This document shows positions 1 to 11,862 of a stretch of 64,000 bases of DNA, piece by piece. The stretch covers positions 13,251,287-13,315,286 of the forward strand of contig NC_089320.1 in NCBI RefSeq assembly GCF_036669915.1. Direction: 5' to 3'. This stretch comes from Pocillopora verrucosa. Its lineage: Eukaryota; Cnidaria; Anthozoa; Scleractinia; Pocilloporidae. How positions within the stretch are numbered: position 1 is the stretch's first letter; each line of letters opens with the position of its first letter. The position numbers and the translations under genes were made by a program. The notes below the pieces were generated by a model. It ran no database searches. It had not been told where the DNA came from and was given only the letters and a program-made list of their open reading frames with translations.

Positions 1-159
1 AAGATAAATTCATATAAACAGCAGTTCAGACATATTTCCTCTGGCGACCCTCTAAACTTTTTTTAATAAGGTTAAAAAGACGTTAAAATTGTAAATTTTT
101 AGCACAAATATCATTCATCAGCTAATAAGCTTCCCTCATGCACCATTAATTTTTTGCAG

Positions 160-1383
160 TCATGTTTTTACTTTTCATCAGTAAAATATTTGCTATTTTG
201 CTTTCCATCAGTCGTCAGAGAACCGTCCTCTACCAAAGGTTCTGGGCCTCAACCCGTTACTCGTCCTTTTCAGTCAACAACAGGTATGTGATGTGTAATG
301 TCTTTTACTTGTTATTAGCTAGAGTATGTCAGAGGTTCTCTTGTTAAAGGAATTAAATTCCTCTTAGACTTTGATGCCAAATTATTCAACAAATAGATTC
401 TATGTGGCATACGAGGTGCGGCTGAGTGTGTCACTGATATTGTTAACGCATTTTGAGGTCATCTGTGAACTATTAAGGAGTTTAAAAAAACACGATGGCA
501 ACGGCAACGGGAACGTCACGTAACAAAAATGTTTAAAGAGCAGAACAATGGCTGTACACGTGAACAATAAATCTTTGTAAATTTCTTTGCCTCCTCTGCA
601 AAACAACAACTTTGCGTTGTCTGAAGAACGTGAACGACGACGGCAAATTTATTAAATCTCTATTTCTAATTTAACGCTGTGTTCCATATTCAGTTTCAAG
701 ATAGTTTTGACAGTGAGAAACAAACTAAATGACGTAAGGGTGTCGCGAGATTCGTAGGTAAAATATAAGTTCATTTTTCAACCGACGTTGTCCACGGTTT
801 TGTTTCTTAAACTCCCTATTACTGAACAGAGCTACGGTAACATAGAGTCTATTTGTTTTATATTTATATATTTTTTTTATATTTTATACTTTAAGCAGTG
901 ATGACACCATCTACGCGTCTGTCCACTAGATCATATGTAAGAATCAATCAAAATGTGTGCTGCAGTTCAGCTCATTGTATAAATAGTTTTTTACAGGGAG
1001 TTCAATTTTTTTAGAACTATAAGATTTGTTTGGATCATGTGGGGGTCGTTATTAGAGAGAAAGTCTGTGGAATTAGTCGGCCTTTTTGGTATTTATGCGA
1101 TGTTTATTTCATTATTATCATTACCATTACTTTTGACATCCATCCAGGTGTGTCACCATGTCAGCAGAAGTATTTTCCTATTGGTCTTAGTCCTCCCTCC
1201 GCCATTTCATGGGGTCGAAGTAGTCCCGATCGGCCAAGCAGCAGTCCCAGTCTTAATCACACGCGAAGGCATTTAGGGACTAAACAGTTGGCAAGATCGC
1301 CGCTCACTAACAACAGATTTTCACGATACATGGCAAAGTCTGTACCTGATATGAAAATTTTATCACTGGAGGATCCAAGCTGA
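160..1383 (+). CDS. 3' end of an unrecognised gene (last two exons)
   Basis: Two exons can be supported. The first ends at 283 before GTATGT and starts after an AG at 159 or, with a better pyrimidine tract, at 211. The second runs from 1148, after CATCCAG, to the TGA at 1381-1383. Phases agree (one base left over, two bases taken up). The joined product is rich in Ser, Pro, Thr and Arg with no hydrophobic segment, and ends in SLEDPS; it looks like the disordered tail of a larger intracellular protein. The upstream part lies outside the window. I do not recognise the family. Support rests on reading frame, phase and composition only. Confidence 0.5.
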
Positions 1384-2991
1384 AAGAGAGAGAGTGAATT
1401 TTTTATCGTGGTGCAAATTGTAAAATGGCTCAAAATTTCGATTATTTACGCGAATTGCTAAAAGCAAACCACGATTTATATTTGAGTGAATTAGTATTTT
1501 AAGCTAATACAAAACTTGTTGCCATTTCTGTCACGTATAAGTTCAGGGCTCCCAATTTTGGCAGTAACAATTTAGGGTGGAACATGCAGAGAAAGAGAGC
1601 AAACTAACAAACAATTTTCTCTAAAGTTGGAGAAGTGTTGCGATTTTGTGCGAAGTAAACAAACCAAAGAAATTGTTTCATAGCATAACCAAAGCCAAAA
1701 GGTATGACTTGCGGCACAATGTGCGGGAAAAGCACTGTAACATACGCCAAGCGTGGAAAATTGTCATGCTCTAATTGTTTACAGTAAGTTAGATGACGTG
1801 TGGAACCAATCAGATACTACGCAATGCAGTAAGAGATCTACCTTCAGACAAATACAACTTGAACTATATTGGTCAGTAATGGTAGAATTTAACGTTTAAG
1901 AAACGCAATTAAATTCTATGCTCATAAAGTTAGAGTTGCTTCGTGCAGCTATTAGTTTGGCTGCGATGCAAAGGAGAGGCGTTTTATCGTTTACAAAATT
2001 AGTCAAACAATGTAAGTAATGTATTTAAATTTATTTATACATTTAGAATGCTAGATTCAGCATTATAAAAAGGTGTTAAGTTCAAAAAATAAGTTAACTT
2101 TTCTTAGAAACTTTTCACGTTGATAAGACAGAAATATGGTGAATAAAAGTGTTGTTCTGCGTCGTGCTAGAAAATTTAGTTATTGCAACTCTCATTGTGA
2201 TGTGAATTGCTCCGGTTTTATTTGCTACATACTAGGCCCTCCAGGATCATGAGTTTCCAGGTAAATTCCCTGTCTTTCAGCTCTCCACGAGCACTTTTCC
2301 CTCTCGCAGCATCACAGGCTGTGATGCTTGGAAAAATATTAAAGCTGTCTCTTCTAGCTGGAGATGGCAGGTATTTTTTTATTTATTTATATATATATTA
2401 TATATTATTCTTAAATAATGCAAATACCATGTCGAGGACGCTTAATAGCCTGAAGGGGGTGTTCACGATCAATCATTCCTTTGGGAAACCACGCTCTTCG
2501 CAATGGCGCCCAAGCCCCCCGTTTATAGGCTAGGCATTGAAAATTTCTGGATTACTCCAACCCAATAGCCTTTGAGGTTTTTCTTTCTTTTCAATCCGGG
2601 ATGTTTTCAATGAAAGACTGAGGAAGAACTGAAGACATAAGGCCCTCTAGATCGCCTGTGAGTCGGAATTACACTAACATTTGTATTGATACACACTATC
2701 AGTTTCACGAGAGGGAGAGGGTTTGATCCTGAAGTGTGATTGAGTGTCTAAAAATGATATCCAGCTTTACCATAAAAGGAAATTCCAAAATTTCCTATTC
2801 CAATATTCTTGATTTTACGGACTTAAGCGAAATTTTGCATATACCTCCCCAGTTCCCTGCGATGGGCCGAGAAGTTCTCGATCCCAGACTTTCTCAAATT
2901 AAAATAAACATTTGAACAACTCTCAGGAGAGCATACAACAGCGACACCTTTCTCGTGAAGCGATATAAAGTTGAAATATCCACCTCGCACG
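1384..2991. other. Intergenic space with no recognised gene
   Basis: AT-rich DNA between the end of the first gene and the start of P450 gene 1. Short open frames, for example around 2207-2533, have no splice context or family resemblance. The promoter of P450 gene 1 should lie in the last few hundred bases, but I see no convincing TATA box or initiator. Confidence 0.5.
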
Positions 2992-5900
2992 ATGCTTTAT
3001 CTCCTTTTTTATCTGCCTGGTACCTTACTTTTACTATCGTTAGTTCTTGTATGTAGTTTTGCAACTTATCTGGTATATAAAAGACAAAAATTCTTGCATA
3101 TTCCGAGTCCACCTATGTCGAGGTAAGAAGTTTTCATGTCCTTGGATATTGAATGCTCTCAAGCAAACCAGTTTACCCTTTGTTAGCGCCAATTGCTTAG
3201 AAAAGGCCGTAGTCTTAACGGAGCCTCCAGTTGTTATGCAAGGGGGTTGATCCTACGGGAAAGCCAATTCGGAGGCGTGAGGAGGGCGGAGGTTAACGTG
3301 ATTTAAAAGGCTAACCTTAGAGGCGACAACTACATCAGTAGTGACTTACCTCAACATACGTAAATCTCGCTGGCCTTTGGTATTTTGTATAAGATTAAAA
3401 AAAATTCACTTTACTCTGGTGAATTTTTTAAATAAAGTAATTTGTTTAGACCTTTTTAAATTTATAGATTGTCTGTGAGGAGTGGTCACTTTTAAGGAAG
3501 GATTGAAATTTGAAAAGACTCGGTCGGTAATTTGCAAAAGCAAAACTTTTGCTTTTAATTTCCAGGTGCTAAATTTAGGTGAATGATGACAATTGCTTTT
3601 TTTTCTCTTTTTTTTTCGGTAAAAGTTCACGATAGATCCATTAAAGGGAAATATATTATGATGCTATCTTTGTTTTAAACACAATCTAATTTCCACAGCA
3701 CCTTTATGCCTAGAATACCGGTTTAGAAATATATGCTATAGTGAACACTGTTTCCATAAGTAAGTGACTTTTCCATTCCTCACTTTTGATGACTGTGCTG
3801 CAGACTAAACCTCTGTCAATACGTCTTCTAAATATCTGTCAATAGCAAGATTATGAAACTTGCAACCAAACAATTTTACCAGCTTAAAGTTATTCAAAAA
3901 TAAACTCAGAAAACTCAACCTCTCTATGCTCTTATTTCCACCATCTTACATTTTCGTTTAAGATGTATCACTTTAGATGTGCATTTATTGCCATCAATTG
4001 CTATTAAGTATCATTACTAAAAATATTTTTTTCCACTCCATCTTCCTTCACCTCAGCTTAAAAATCACATTAGAGTCCTGAATGGTAATATTTACAAGTT
4101 CATTGCTGTTAGTTTTTTTAAGGGCCATGCAGATGAGATAAGTTCTATGCGTCATACAGGTTATCCCACAGATCAAAAGTTTCTGGAATGGTAAGCTTAT
4201 TATTATTTTTTCATGCATGCTCATAACCTTGTATTTTTAAATATTATCCTTAGTGGTTGCAATAATGGTTACAATATTTAAAAATCACCCTAAATTTCAC
4301 TGTGGTGCACTCCATAATACTTCTTTCAGCACATCTTTATAATGAGGATGTATGTTAAAAGATCATGACATTTCAGGGAACTGAACTCTGATACTCTAAC
4401 TGAGCTTATGTTGTCACAATTGTGCATTCCGGAAGGGTGTTAGTTGAAGTCTATATGTCTAATTAGGGTTACTAAAGATTAACTTTAGGGTTAGTAAACA
4501 AGCCTACCTTGAGCTGATGTTTAATTCTTAAGAAATACTTTTATTCCATTAATAATGACAGTGCCTACTACATATAGAGACTAACAGATGCAATATTTTT
4601 TATCTGCACAAATTGTTCTACACTTTTAATGAATAACTTTCTTTTTAGCTCATACAGGCTATTCAGAAAAAGATGCAATGCACAAATCTAAAGGAAACAT
4701 TTTTCTCCCCAAAAAGAACATTGTTTGTAAATTTTTAAAGTAGGCTATTTAGAGACATTTACTATCTTACACATGCAGGCATATAGTGTATGGCAAGGTT
4801 CTTGTTGTCTGGTTCTGGCACATTCCTGTACTTCTGGTGGTTGATCCAGAAATAATTAAGGTAAAAAGAAATTGTCTTTACAGGTTTAACACCATTAGTA
4901 CTAAAGATTTGATTACATTTGCTTTAATGAGCATCTAGATTTATGACAAGTTTTAAAAATCATGAACTGATCACATATGTGTCAACTTAAACTAAGCTAA
5001 CTTTTTTTGTGTAGAATGTGCTTGTAGTCAAGTGCCAACCAAAAGAGGCCATGTCTTATAAAATACTGGGAAGTCTCTATGGACAAAGGTATTTATCTTT
5101 CTGTTTTGGTTCCTTTCTTTTTTTGTTCTTTTCCTTGATTCGTACATCACCCTTCAATTGTATAATCAATCCATTCTTCTTGCTTACCTCTCTTTCTTTC
5201 TGTCTTTTTTTTTCTTTCTTTCTTTCTCTCTCTCTTTCTTCCTTTCTCTCTTTCTCTCTTTCTTTCTTTCTTTCTTTGTTTCCTATCCTGAGCTTCTTTT
5301 CAGTCACTTTGTCCAACCTACCTTCTCCTTTTACTTCCATCATCTCTTTTATTTTCCCCTTTTTTGAAATACCAAAGGAATAAAGGTTTTGAAAACTAGG
5401 TGAAATGCCTTAAGGGTGTCTATGGGTGGAATACACAATTGCAAGAATCTCAACACACATTTCAAAATCCAAAACTGAGACAGAATCATTTGGTACATGT
5501 GAACTCTGTACTTTGAAGGTTATACATTCACTATATTTTAACATTACAAAAACCACACTGAAACATTTGTTCCTCACAACAAGTAATAACTCAAAGTTAC
5601 TGATCTGGCTTAATTCCTTTAAATTGAGGATGGCAACTATGAGAAAAAATATAAGTACTTTGAAAGAAATATATGAGGCTTGAACAGGGGTTTGAAACTG
5701 ATCATTGCAAAGCTTTGAGATTAGATATAAAGTTTAAAGCATCCCCATAATTTTTCAAGGTAATATTAATTGCCACTACCTGCATAACAATACTTTAACA
5801 GTTTCTAAGCCAAACACTTTATAAATAGGGCTGGGGGTGTATTTGACATCCAGCTATTCGCTGTTACTGTAACTGTTGACTTACACAAATTTTTCACATG

Positions 5901-8900
5901 GTTTAACTGTACAACTTATATTATCTGTTTCAGATTTCTTGGCTGTGGATTGGTAACCAACCTTGATGACAATTCTTGGAAGAAAAGACGTGCCATAATG
6001 CACCCAGCTTTCCATCGCAAGTAAGTATTCCCCATTGGATGAAAAGGGAAATTTGAAAGTCGTTTTTGAAATGATAATGTTGTACAGTATTATTTGATTG
6101 GAGTCACGTTTGGGATTTCATCTTAAAAGTTAACAGAGACACCAAAACCATATTGTAAAACAGAAGAATTATGCCCAGCTGCAAGACTTCATAAACATTC
6201 TAACCATTCACTTAGTACTAGATATATTAAATGGTGTAACTTTCAGGAGTCTAAAAGATTTGATGGGCTCTTTTAATTCTACTGCTGACCTTTTGCTTGA
6301 ACACCTGAGTACAATGGCTGATGGACAAACAGAAATTCATATGTTTAACCAGTTTACCAAGGCAGCATTAGATGTCATTTGTAAGGTAATTAATTTAAAA
6401 TTTTTTTTTGTATTTTGCCTCTTAGAATTTTCTGGCTTCTATAAGATACTTTTCCACTTGAGTCGAAGGGGTAGAGGGGGTAGGGGCTCTTCCATGTTCT
6501 ACCTTCCATCCTCCCCTCCTCTCTCTACAGACTTTGCCCTTGATATGATTAGTCCCATTCTCATACAAAGCACTTAATTCTCTGTAATTACCTTTGTCAA
6601 ATCAGTCAGATGCACATAGTTAAAATATATGACGTTCTTTTTTATTGAATCAATCTCCATCATGATGGATAGTTGTTGGCCAGGACACCTCTAATTTGTG
6701 CCCAAATGTTTGTATGGAATATGTGCCTTATTAAATATTTATTTGAATATTTTTCTTATAAGAGAGAGCCAAGCTAGCTCACTCTCTTGCTATCTCACAG
6801 GTGGCATTTGGCATGGACTTAGAAATTATGAGTGGAAAGGACAACAAGTTTTCTGAAGCTGTCTCTTTGAGTTTTTATGGAGTAGAAGAAGCATCTTTTG
6901 ACATCTTCCACCAGGTTTGTTCTTTATCTCGTCATTATCTAACGTAATTTCAACCTCAAGGTTAAAGATTTAACTTCCAACTTGCCCTTTGCGCTAAAAA
7001 CGTTAGCCTGCATGAAAAAGGTGCTCAGGGGTAAGGTGAGTGGTAGACTTTTGGTTGAAGATATGACCCCCGAGTTACCCATCCCCTATACCATTAGTTG
7101 AGCTTACGATGCTTGTTACTATCTTGGACTAAGATAATGTTCAGAGTACCCCTCCCCCCCGTTCGCTTCCCTACTTGGTGCTTTTAATGAGGGGTTGAAA
7201 ACGTGTTTCAGTTTTAACTATTAATGATTCGTGGGTGCTGTTTTAAAGTTCGTGGCCTAAAGTTTTTGTAAACGATTGTGGGTAAACATTTGGCTGAAAT
7301 TTCCAGCAAACTCCGATGCAAAACCATGACACTTGTTCATATTTTTCCCCACTCTTTTGCAGTTCAACGTTTTCCAGTATCCATTCCAACGAAAAGTGGT
7401 TAAGGCTGTGCAGTTTTTGCGTGAAACTGGAAGGAAAGTGATTGAAGCAAGAAAGCATGCCATGGCAAGAGGAGAAGAGATCCCTGATGATATATTACAA
7501 CGAATTATTCAGCAGCAAGGTTTGCCAACGGAATCTGTTGTTTCCTTGGTCAGGGTCATGTTAGGGGAGGAAGCATAATTTTGAACGTAATTTGTCCTTT
7601 ACCATCTTTTGTTTTGCGTTTTCTGTTTTCAGAAGAAATTCCTGAGCTTGGAATTGAAGACTTAGTGGATGATTTTGTGACTTTCTTCATCGCTGGTATT
7701 TAATATTTGTAATTTCCATCTTTTGAGTGGATGATTTCAAATTTTCTATATAGTTGTTTCTCTAAATCAAAAATAACCTTTCTGTACAGCGTTCTTGAAA
7801 AAATCGTGTTATGATATGATTTTGCAGTACCGAGTAATTTGCTCAAAACTTGCTCTAAACTTACTCTCAAGGTTAAAGATTGTGGTATTTGCTTGAATTT
7901 TGAGACGCCTTTTCGAGACGCTGGCGCTGTTGCGGCGTTTTCGATATATATTACGATGTTACGATGAGATTACGATGATATATTACGGTTCTTAGAACCC
8001 TTTAGTCTACCTCACTATGACAAGGGAATCTAGTATTATCAACTGAGTTGATAACGTCAATTGGCCACCGTTAAGAGTTTAAAAGCTGACGTTTCTAGCG
8101 TTAGCCCTTCGTTCATCGCTTTGAGGAATGGCTAAGACACGAAACGTCAGCTTTTAAACTCTTCACGACGGCCAATTGACGTTATCAACTCAGTTGATAA
8201 CACTAAATTATCTTGGTACACTCCCTCACCGATGCAGTACCACAGTTTCTTTAGAAACTGACCCCTTTATCCCAATATGAACCTGAAAGTTGGTCAATTT
8301 AGCAGGAACCCGTTAGACATGCATGTACTACTTCAGTATAACAGTTCCAAATTAGGAAGGATGGACGCCTCAACTGTTTTCCCTTTTCTTTTGTCCCACA
8401 GAGTAAGTAACTTTGTTTAAGTTTTGTTTGTTTTTCGTTGTAGGTCATGAAACTACTTCCAGTTTGTTGGCGTTTTGTGTTCTTGACCTAGGAGACCATC
8501 CTGATATTCAGGACAGGTGAGGTGGAGTCAACCAGGCTGTTTATAAGGTAATTTAGTATTGTCAACTGAGTTGAAAACGTAAATTGGCCACCGTAAGGTG
8601 TCTAGCGGCTGACGTTTCAAGCGTTAGCCCTTCGTCAGAGCGATTGACGAAGGGATAACACTCGAAACATCAGCCTTTAAACTCTTCATGGTGGCCAATT
8701 TACGTTTTCAACCTAGTTGATAACACTAAATTACCCTATTATTCTCTCCCACCGATGCAGCACCAGAGTTTCTTTAGAAACTTACCCCCTTTATTCATCA
8801 GGCTCTTCATACCTTCGGGATTGATACTCACATTTCTAATTTCCGCAAGAGAGAAGTGTTAATGGCTCGGTTCGGTTTTGGCCTTTTTTTACTCATTAGT

Positions 8901-11862
8901 CCTCAGTCATTTCTGTAGAGCAATTTTCAATTGGGTGTCGAAGGTATCTGGAATTTCTTGTAATTGCCATGTTTTGGTCTGTGATTGGTCCAGAAAACTT
9001 GCGCCACTCTCTCAACCAATCAGATGTGAAATTTGAAACTAATCATGACCAGGTCGCTCGCGTTTTGTAGGCTTTACTTTGAGTTCTCACTAGCTCCTAA
9101 AGGAATTGTCCTTCGACTGATTAGCCGTTGTGATTACTGTGGCTTAGGTCTTACGACACTCAATCGAAAAGCGCTCTAATGCGCATGGCAAAAGATTCAA
9201 TGCGGGGGGAGGGGGGGGGGGAAGAGAGGAAAGTGCTGATGGGAAACTTGTTTCCCTACCTATAACAAAATAATTTGGCTTTATCAACTGAGTTGATAGT
9301 GTAGATTGGCCACCGTAAAGAGTTTAAAAGCTGACGTTTCGAGCGTTAGCCCTCGGGCAGAGCGAATGACGAAGGGCTAACCCTCGAAACGTCGGCTTTG
9401 AAACCATTTACGGTGGCCAGTGTACGTTATCAACTCAATTGATAAAACCAAATTATCCAGTCTGAGTAGTTCGTCGTGAAAGCTTGCACTAAAAGTACCG
9501 ACCACTCCTCTAAACTCACTTTGTTACATCTGTTTCCTATTGCTACTTGCGCAAACGTACATAAACTGTTGTGTTTGATTGTAGCCTGGTTGGAGAAGTG
9601 TTTGACGTCCTGGGCGAAAAACAGCATGTCGCGTTTGATGACTTGGCTAAACTCCACCAGTTGGGATTGGTAAGGCTTCTTTCAGTGTTTAGTGGTGTAA
9701 TTTTTGTCATGCGTAGACACGATGTAACTGTCATCATCATCATCATCAATCTTTATTTATACACGAAATCATATCATTTTACATGGTCTTCCCAGGAATC
9801 GTGTTTAAATTATACTAAAATACTTCAAGAACTATCGACTATTATGTTAAACATACAAAAACAAAAACAAAAACTTATATCATGAGTAACAAGGAGCTAT
9901 TTACTATAATGTTAAAAATACAAAAACTTGTATCATGAATAATAAGAGTTACAATGGTGTATCAGAGAAATCTTTCCCATGAAACGAAGTTTTAAAAACA
10001 TTCAAACTAGGCAGTTTTTTAATCTCAGAAGGAATCCTATTCCACAGAACAGATCCTCTGTAGTGTAGGCTCCCTTTTGCAGACTCAGTTCTGGGTCTGG
10101 GGACATAATAATTTAGCTCAGAATTTCTAAGATTGTGTGAGTGTACATTTGAGGTGTTGGTAAAGATCCGCCTCAGATACGATGGGGAAAGATTATTACT
10201 ATTATTACTATTAAGATTATTGTTATTACTGTGGCTAGAGATGAGCTAAAGTATTAGTGAATATGTATTAACTTACTGAAGCATGTGAAGTTTCTCATTG
10301 CGTAGTAAAGATATGAAGTCCTGGATCACTTTAGTTCGAGAATCAATTGGAATCGTTCAAAGTTATGCTCTGCCAATACAGTGACGTTCCACTGTATACT
10401 CCTTGCGCCAAGAAGTTATTAAGACAATGAAATATATTTTTTTCTTATCAATTTAGGTGATAAAAGAGACATTGCGGCGTCATCCACCAGCGACTGGTAA
10501 CATACGAAAGATTGAAAAGGGTCAAGATGTCGGAGGATATAAAATACCTACAGATGTCGCCATCATTGTACAGTATTTTTGCACATGTTTGTTTCTCCAG
10601 TTAACAACATTTCTTAAGTTCGAAGCAAATCTATTAAACAGATGCAAAACCGGATAAAAGCGCAAGTTTCAAGGGTTACTTTCAGGTGGAAGAGAATAGG
10701 TATTTGTTTTAGAATGGCTAGCAAGTTTTGAAGTGTCCCCTCCCCCCCTCCCTCATCCTACGTACCATCGAGCTGTCAGAGCAGGGATAGATATCTCGCA
10801 GTCACGTTACGACAGTTGTGGGTCACTGTGGGTCATAATTTATTATGAAGAAGTTAGTTTACAGTGGAAAGCCTTTTTAAGTGCGTTTGGTTCTCTCGTA
10901 GACGAGCACCTATGTGGCCAGTCACTTTCCTGAATACTGGAAAAACCCAGAGGAATTCAACCCTTACCGATTTGACGATGGCGAAGTACTTAGGAGGTAT
11001 TCAGACAAGACAAAAATTTATATGAATTACTTTTTTAGATTTTTTTTTACAGTTGGCATTTTCCCTCTTGCGTTGCTTTGGCAGAGCTTGCTGACTCATT
11101 TCAAGTTGTTTTAACTTTTTTCCAAAATGGTTCCTCTGGCACATTGATGTAGAGAGTTTTTGTCTTGCGATGTTTTCCAGTCTTAGCCATACTTGGGTTT
11201 GTGTTAAGAACATGTAATAAGTTTTATTTTCTCGTCTGTTTTTTAGGTGTCATTACAGCTACTTCCCATTCTCACTTGGACCTCGCAACTGTATTGGACT
11301 AAACTTCGCCCAGGTAAACATGAGTGAGTGTTTGCTTTGGAGGACAGGACGCAGACAGATAACAGCGAAACATTTTGACATCTAAAAGTAGTCTTAGGTT
11401 GTTTTAAGGACCTGGTCTGATACACTCGATTATATTTTCTTCAACTTGCTTTTTTTTCCCCTGTATTTTTTTCAATCCAAGTCAAATTGCAATATGAGGT
11501 CGGCGAAGGGAAATCTTTAAATGGCTTACGGCCGGCGATTTCATAAGAATTTTCGGAAATCCCTCGAATATCTTCGGAAAGCTGTGAATACCTCTGCAGT
11601 GACAATTTAACTTATGCAGCCACTTCAGTCATCTCAGAACCGCTTTTTAACTCAACTGTAGACCAGAAATCAGTCAGGTAACTTTTATTTCCGTCAGTGC
11701 TAATTATTTCTCTCATACTAGATCGAGGCCAAAGTTCTGCTGTCACGCTTTCTTCAGACGTTCAAGTTTTCTTTGGTACCTGATCAGTCGCGCGCTGTTC
11801 TTGAAAGAGGGACCCTCCGACCCAAGGATGGTGTGAAGTGTACATTAACTAAACGGCACTAG
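2992..11862 (+). CDS. CYP46A1-like: Cytochrome P450, CYP46A1-like (gene 1), 15 exons, intact
   Basis: Predicted microsomal haem mono-oxygenase resembling cholesterol 24-hydroxylase; the substrate is inferred from family only. Exons: 2992-3122, 4113-4190, 4779-4860, 5015-5088, 5934-6020, 6247-6385, 6801-6914, 7363-7519, 7633-7695, 8444-8516, 9585-9669, 10457-10567, 10902-10996, 11247-11313, 11722-11862. All introns are GT-AG, phases agree, and the 1,497-nt frame encodes 498 residues, normal for a P450. Residues about 5-28 form the N-terminal membrane anchor, followed by the basic and Pro-rich hinge HIPSPP. The C-helix WxxxR is W137/R141, the I-helix AGHETT is 308-313, the K-helix ExxR is E365/R368, NPYRF is 418-422, and the haem signature FSLGPRNCIG has its ligand at Cys445. 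Human CYP46A1 also has 15 exons. The start is the only ATG just before the anchor. The gene is convergent with gene 2. Its introns hold MITEs and a LINE fragment. Confidence 0.93.
5190..5280. repeat. (CTTT)n microsatellite
   Basis: A pyrimidine-rich tetranucleotide tract in intron 4 of P450 gene 1. It creates long meaningless open frames rich in Ser/Phe on + and Lys/Glu/Arg on -. Confidence 0.9.
8026..8210. repeat. Palindromic MITE, family A, copy 1
   Basis: Nearly the whole 185 bp is one inverted repeat. The ends carry TTATCAACTGAGTTGATAAC and the centre is around the GTTAGCCCTTCGT motif. It lies in intron 9 of P450 gene 1. A non-palindromic tail of about 80 bp containing CAGTTTCTTTAGAAACTG follows and also accompanies copies 2 and 4. 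Confidence 0.85.
8549..8733. repeat. Palindromic MITE, family A, copy 2
   Basis: Same architecture as the copy at 8026-8210, more diverged at the right end. It lies in intron 10 of P450 gene 1 and is followed by the same tail with the TTTCTTTAGAAAC motif. Confidence 0.85.
9271..9455. repeat. Palindromic MITE, family A, copy 3
   Basis: Second family A copy in intron 10 of P450 gene 1, ending 129 bp before exon 11. The arms pair over most of their length around CTCGGGCAGAGCGAATGACGAAGGG. Confidence 0.85.
9733..10190 (-). mobile_element. 5'-truncated LINE fragment (C-terminal end of the ORF2 protein)
   Basis: Reading the minus strand from about 10190 to the stop at 9949-9951 gives the C-terminal tail typical of non-LTR retrotransposon ORF2 proteins: an RG-SVLWNRIP-SEIKKLPSL-FK pattern. 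An AT-rich 3' UTR follows, and the element ends in a GAT trinucleotide tail at 9733-9750, as L2/CR1/Rex-like LINEs often do. All of the reverse transcriptase catalytic region is missing, so this is a dead 5'-truncated insertion in intron 11 of P450 gene 1. The clade cannot be fixed from so short a piece. Confidence 0.72.

Noticed and set aside
1037..1276. Hydrophobic + strand frame that might be a membrane-anchor first exon
   Set aside because: The phase-matched exon 1148-1383 in another frame explains the region better, and the P450 anchor exon is at 2992.
2207..2533. 108-codon + strand frame upstream of P450 gene 1
   Set aside because: Contains a TA-rich tract, no recognisable domain, and no connection to the P450 first exon at 2992.
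5018..5383. Long open frames on both strands over a CTTT tract
   Set aside because: Low-complexity products of a microsatellite in an intron; only 5018-5088 is real coding sequence (P450 exon 4).
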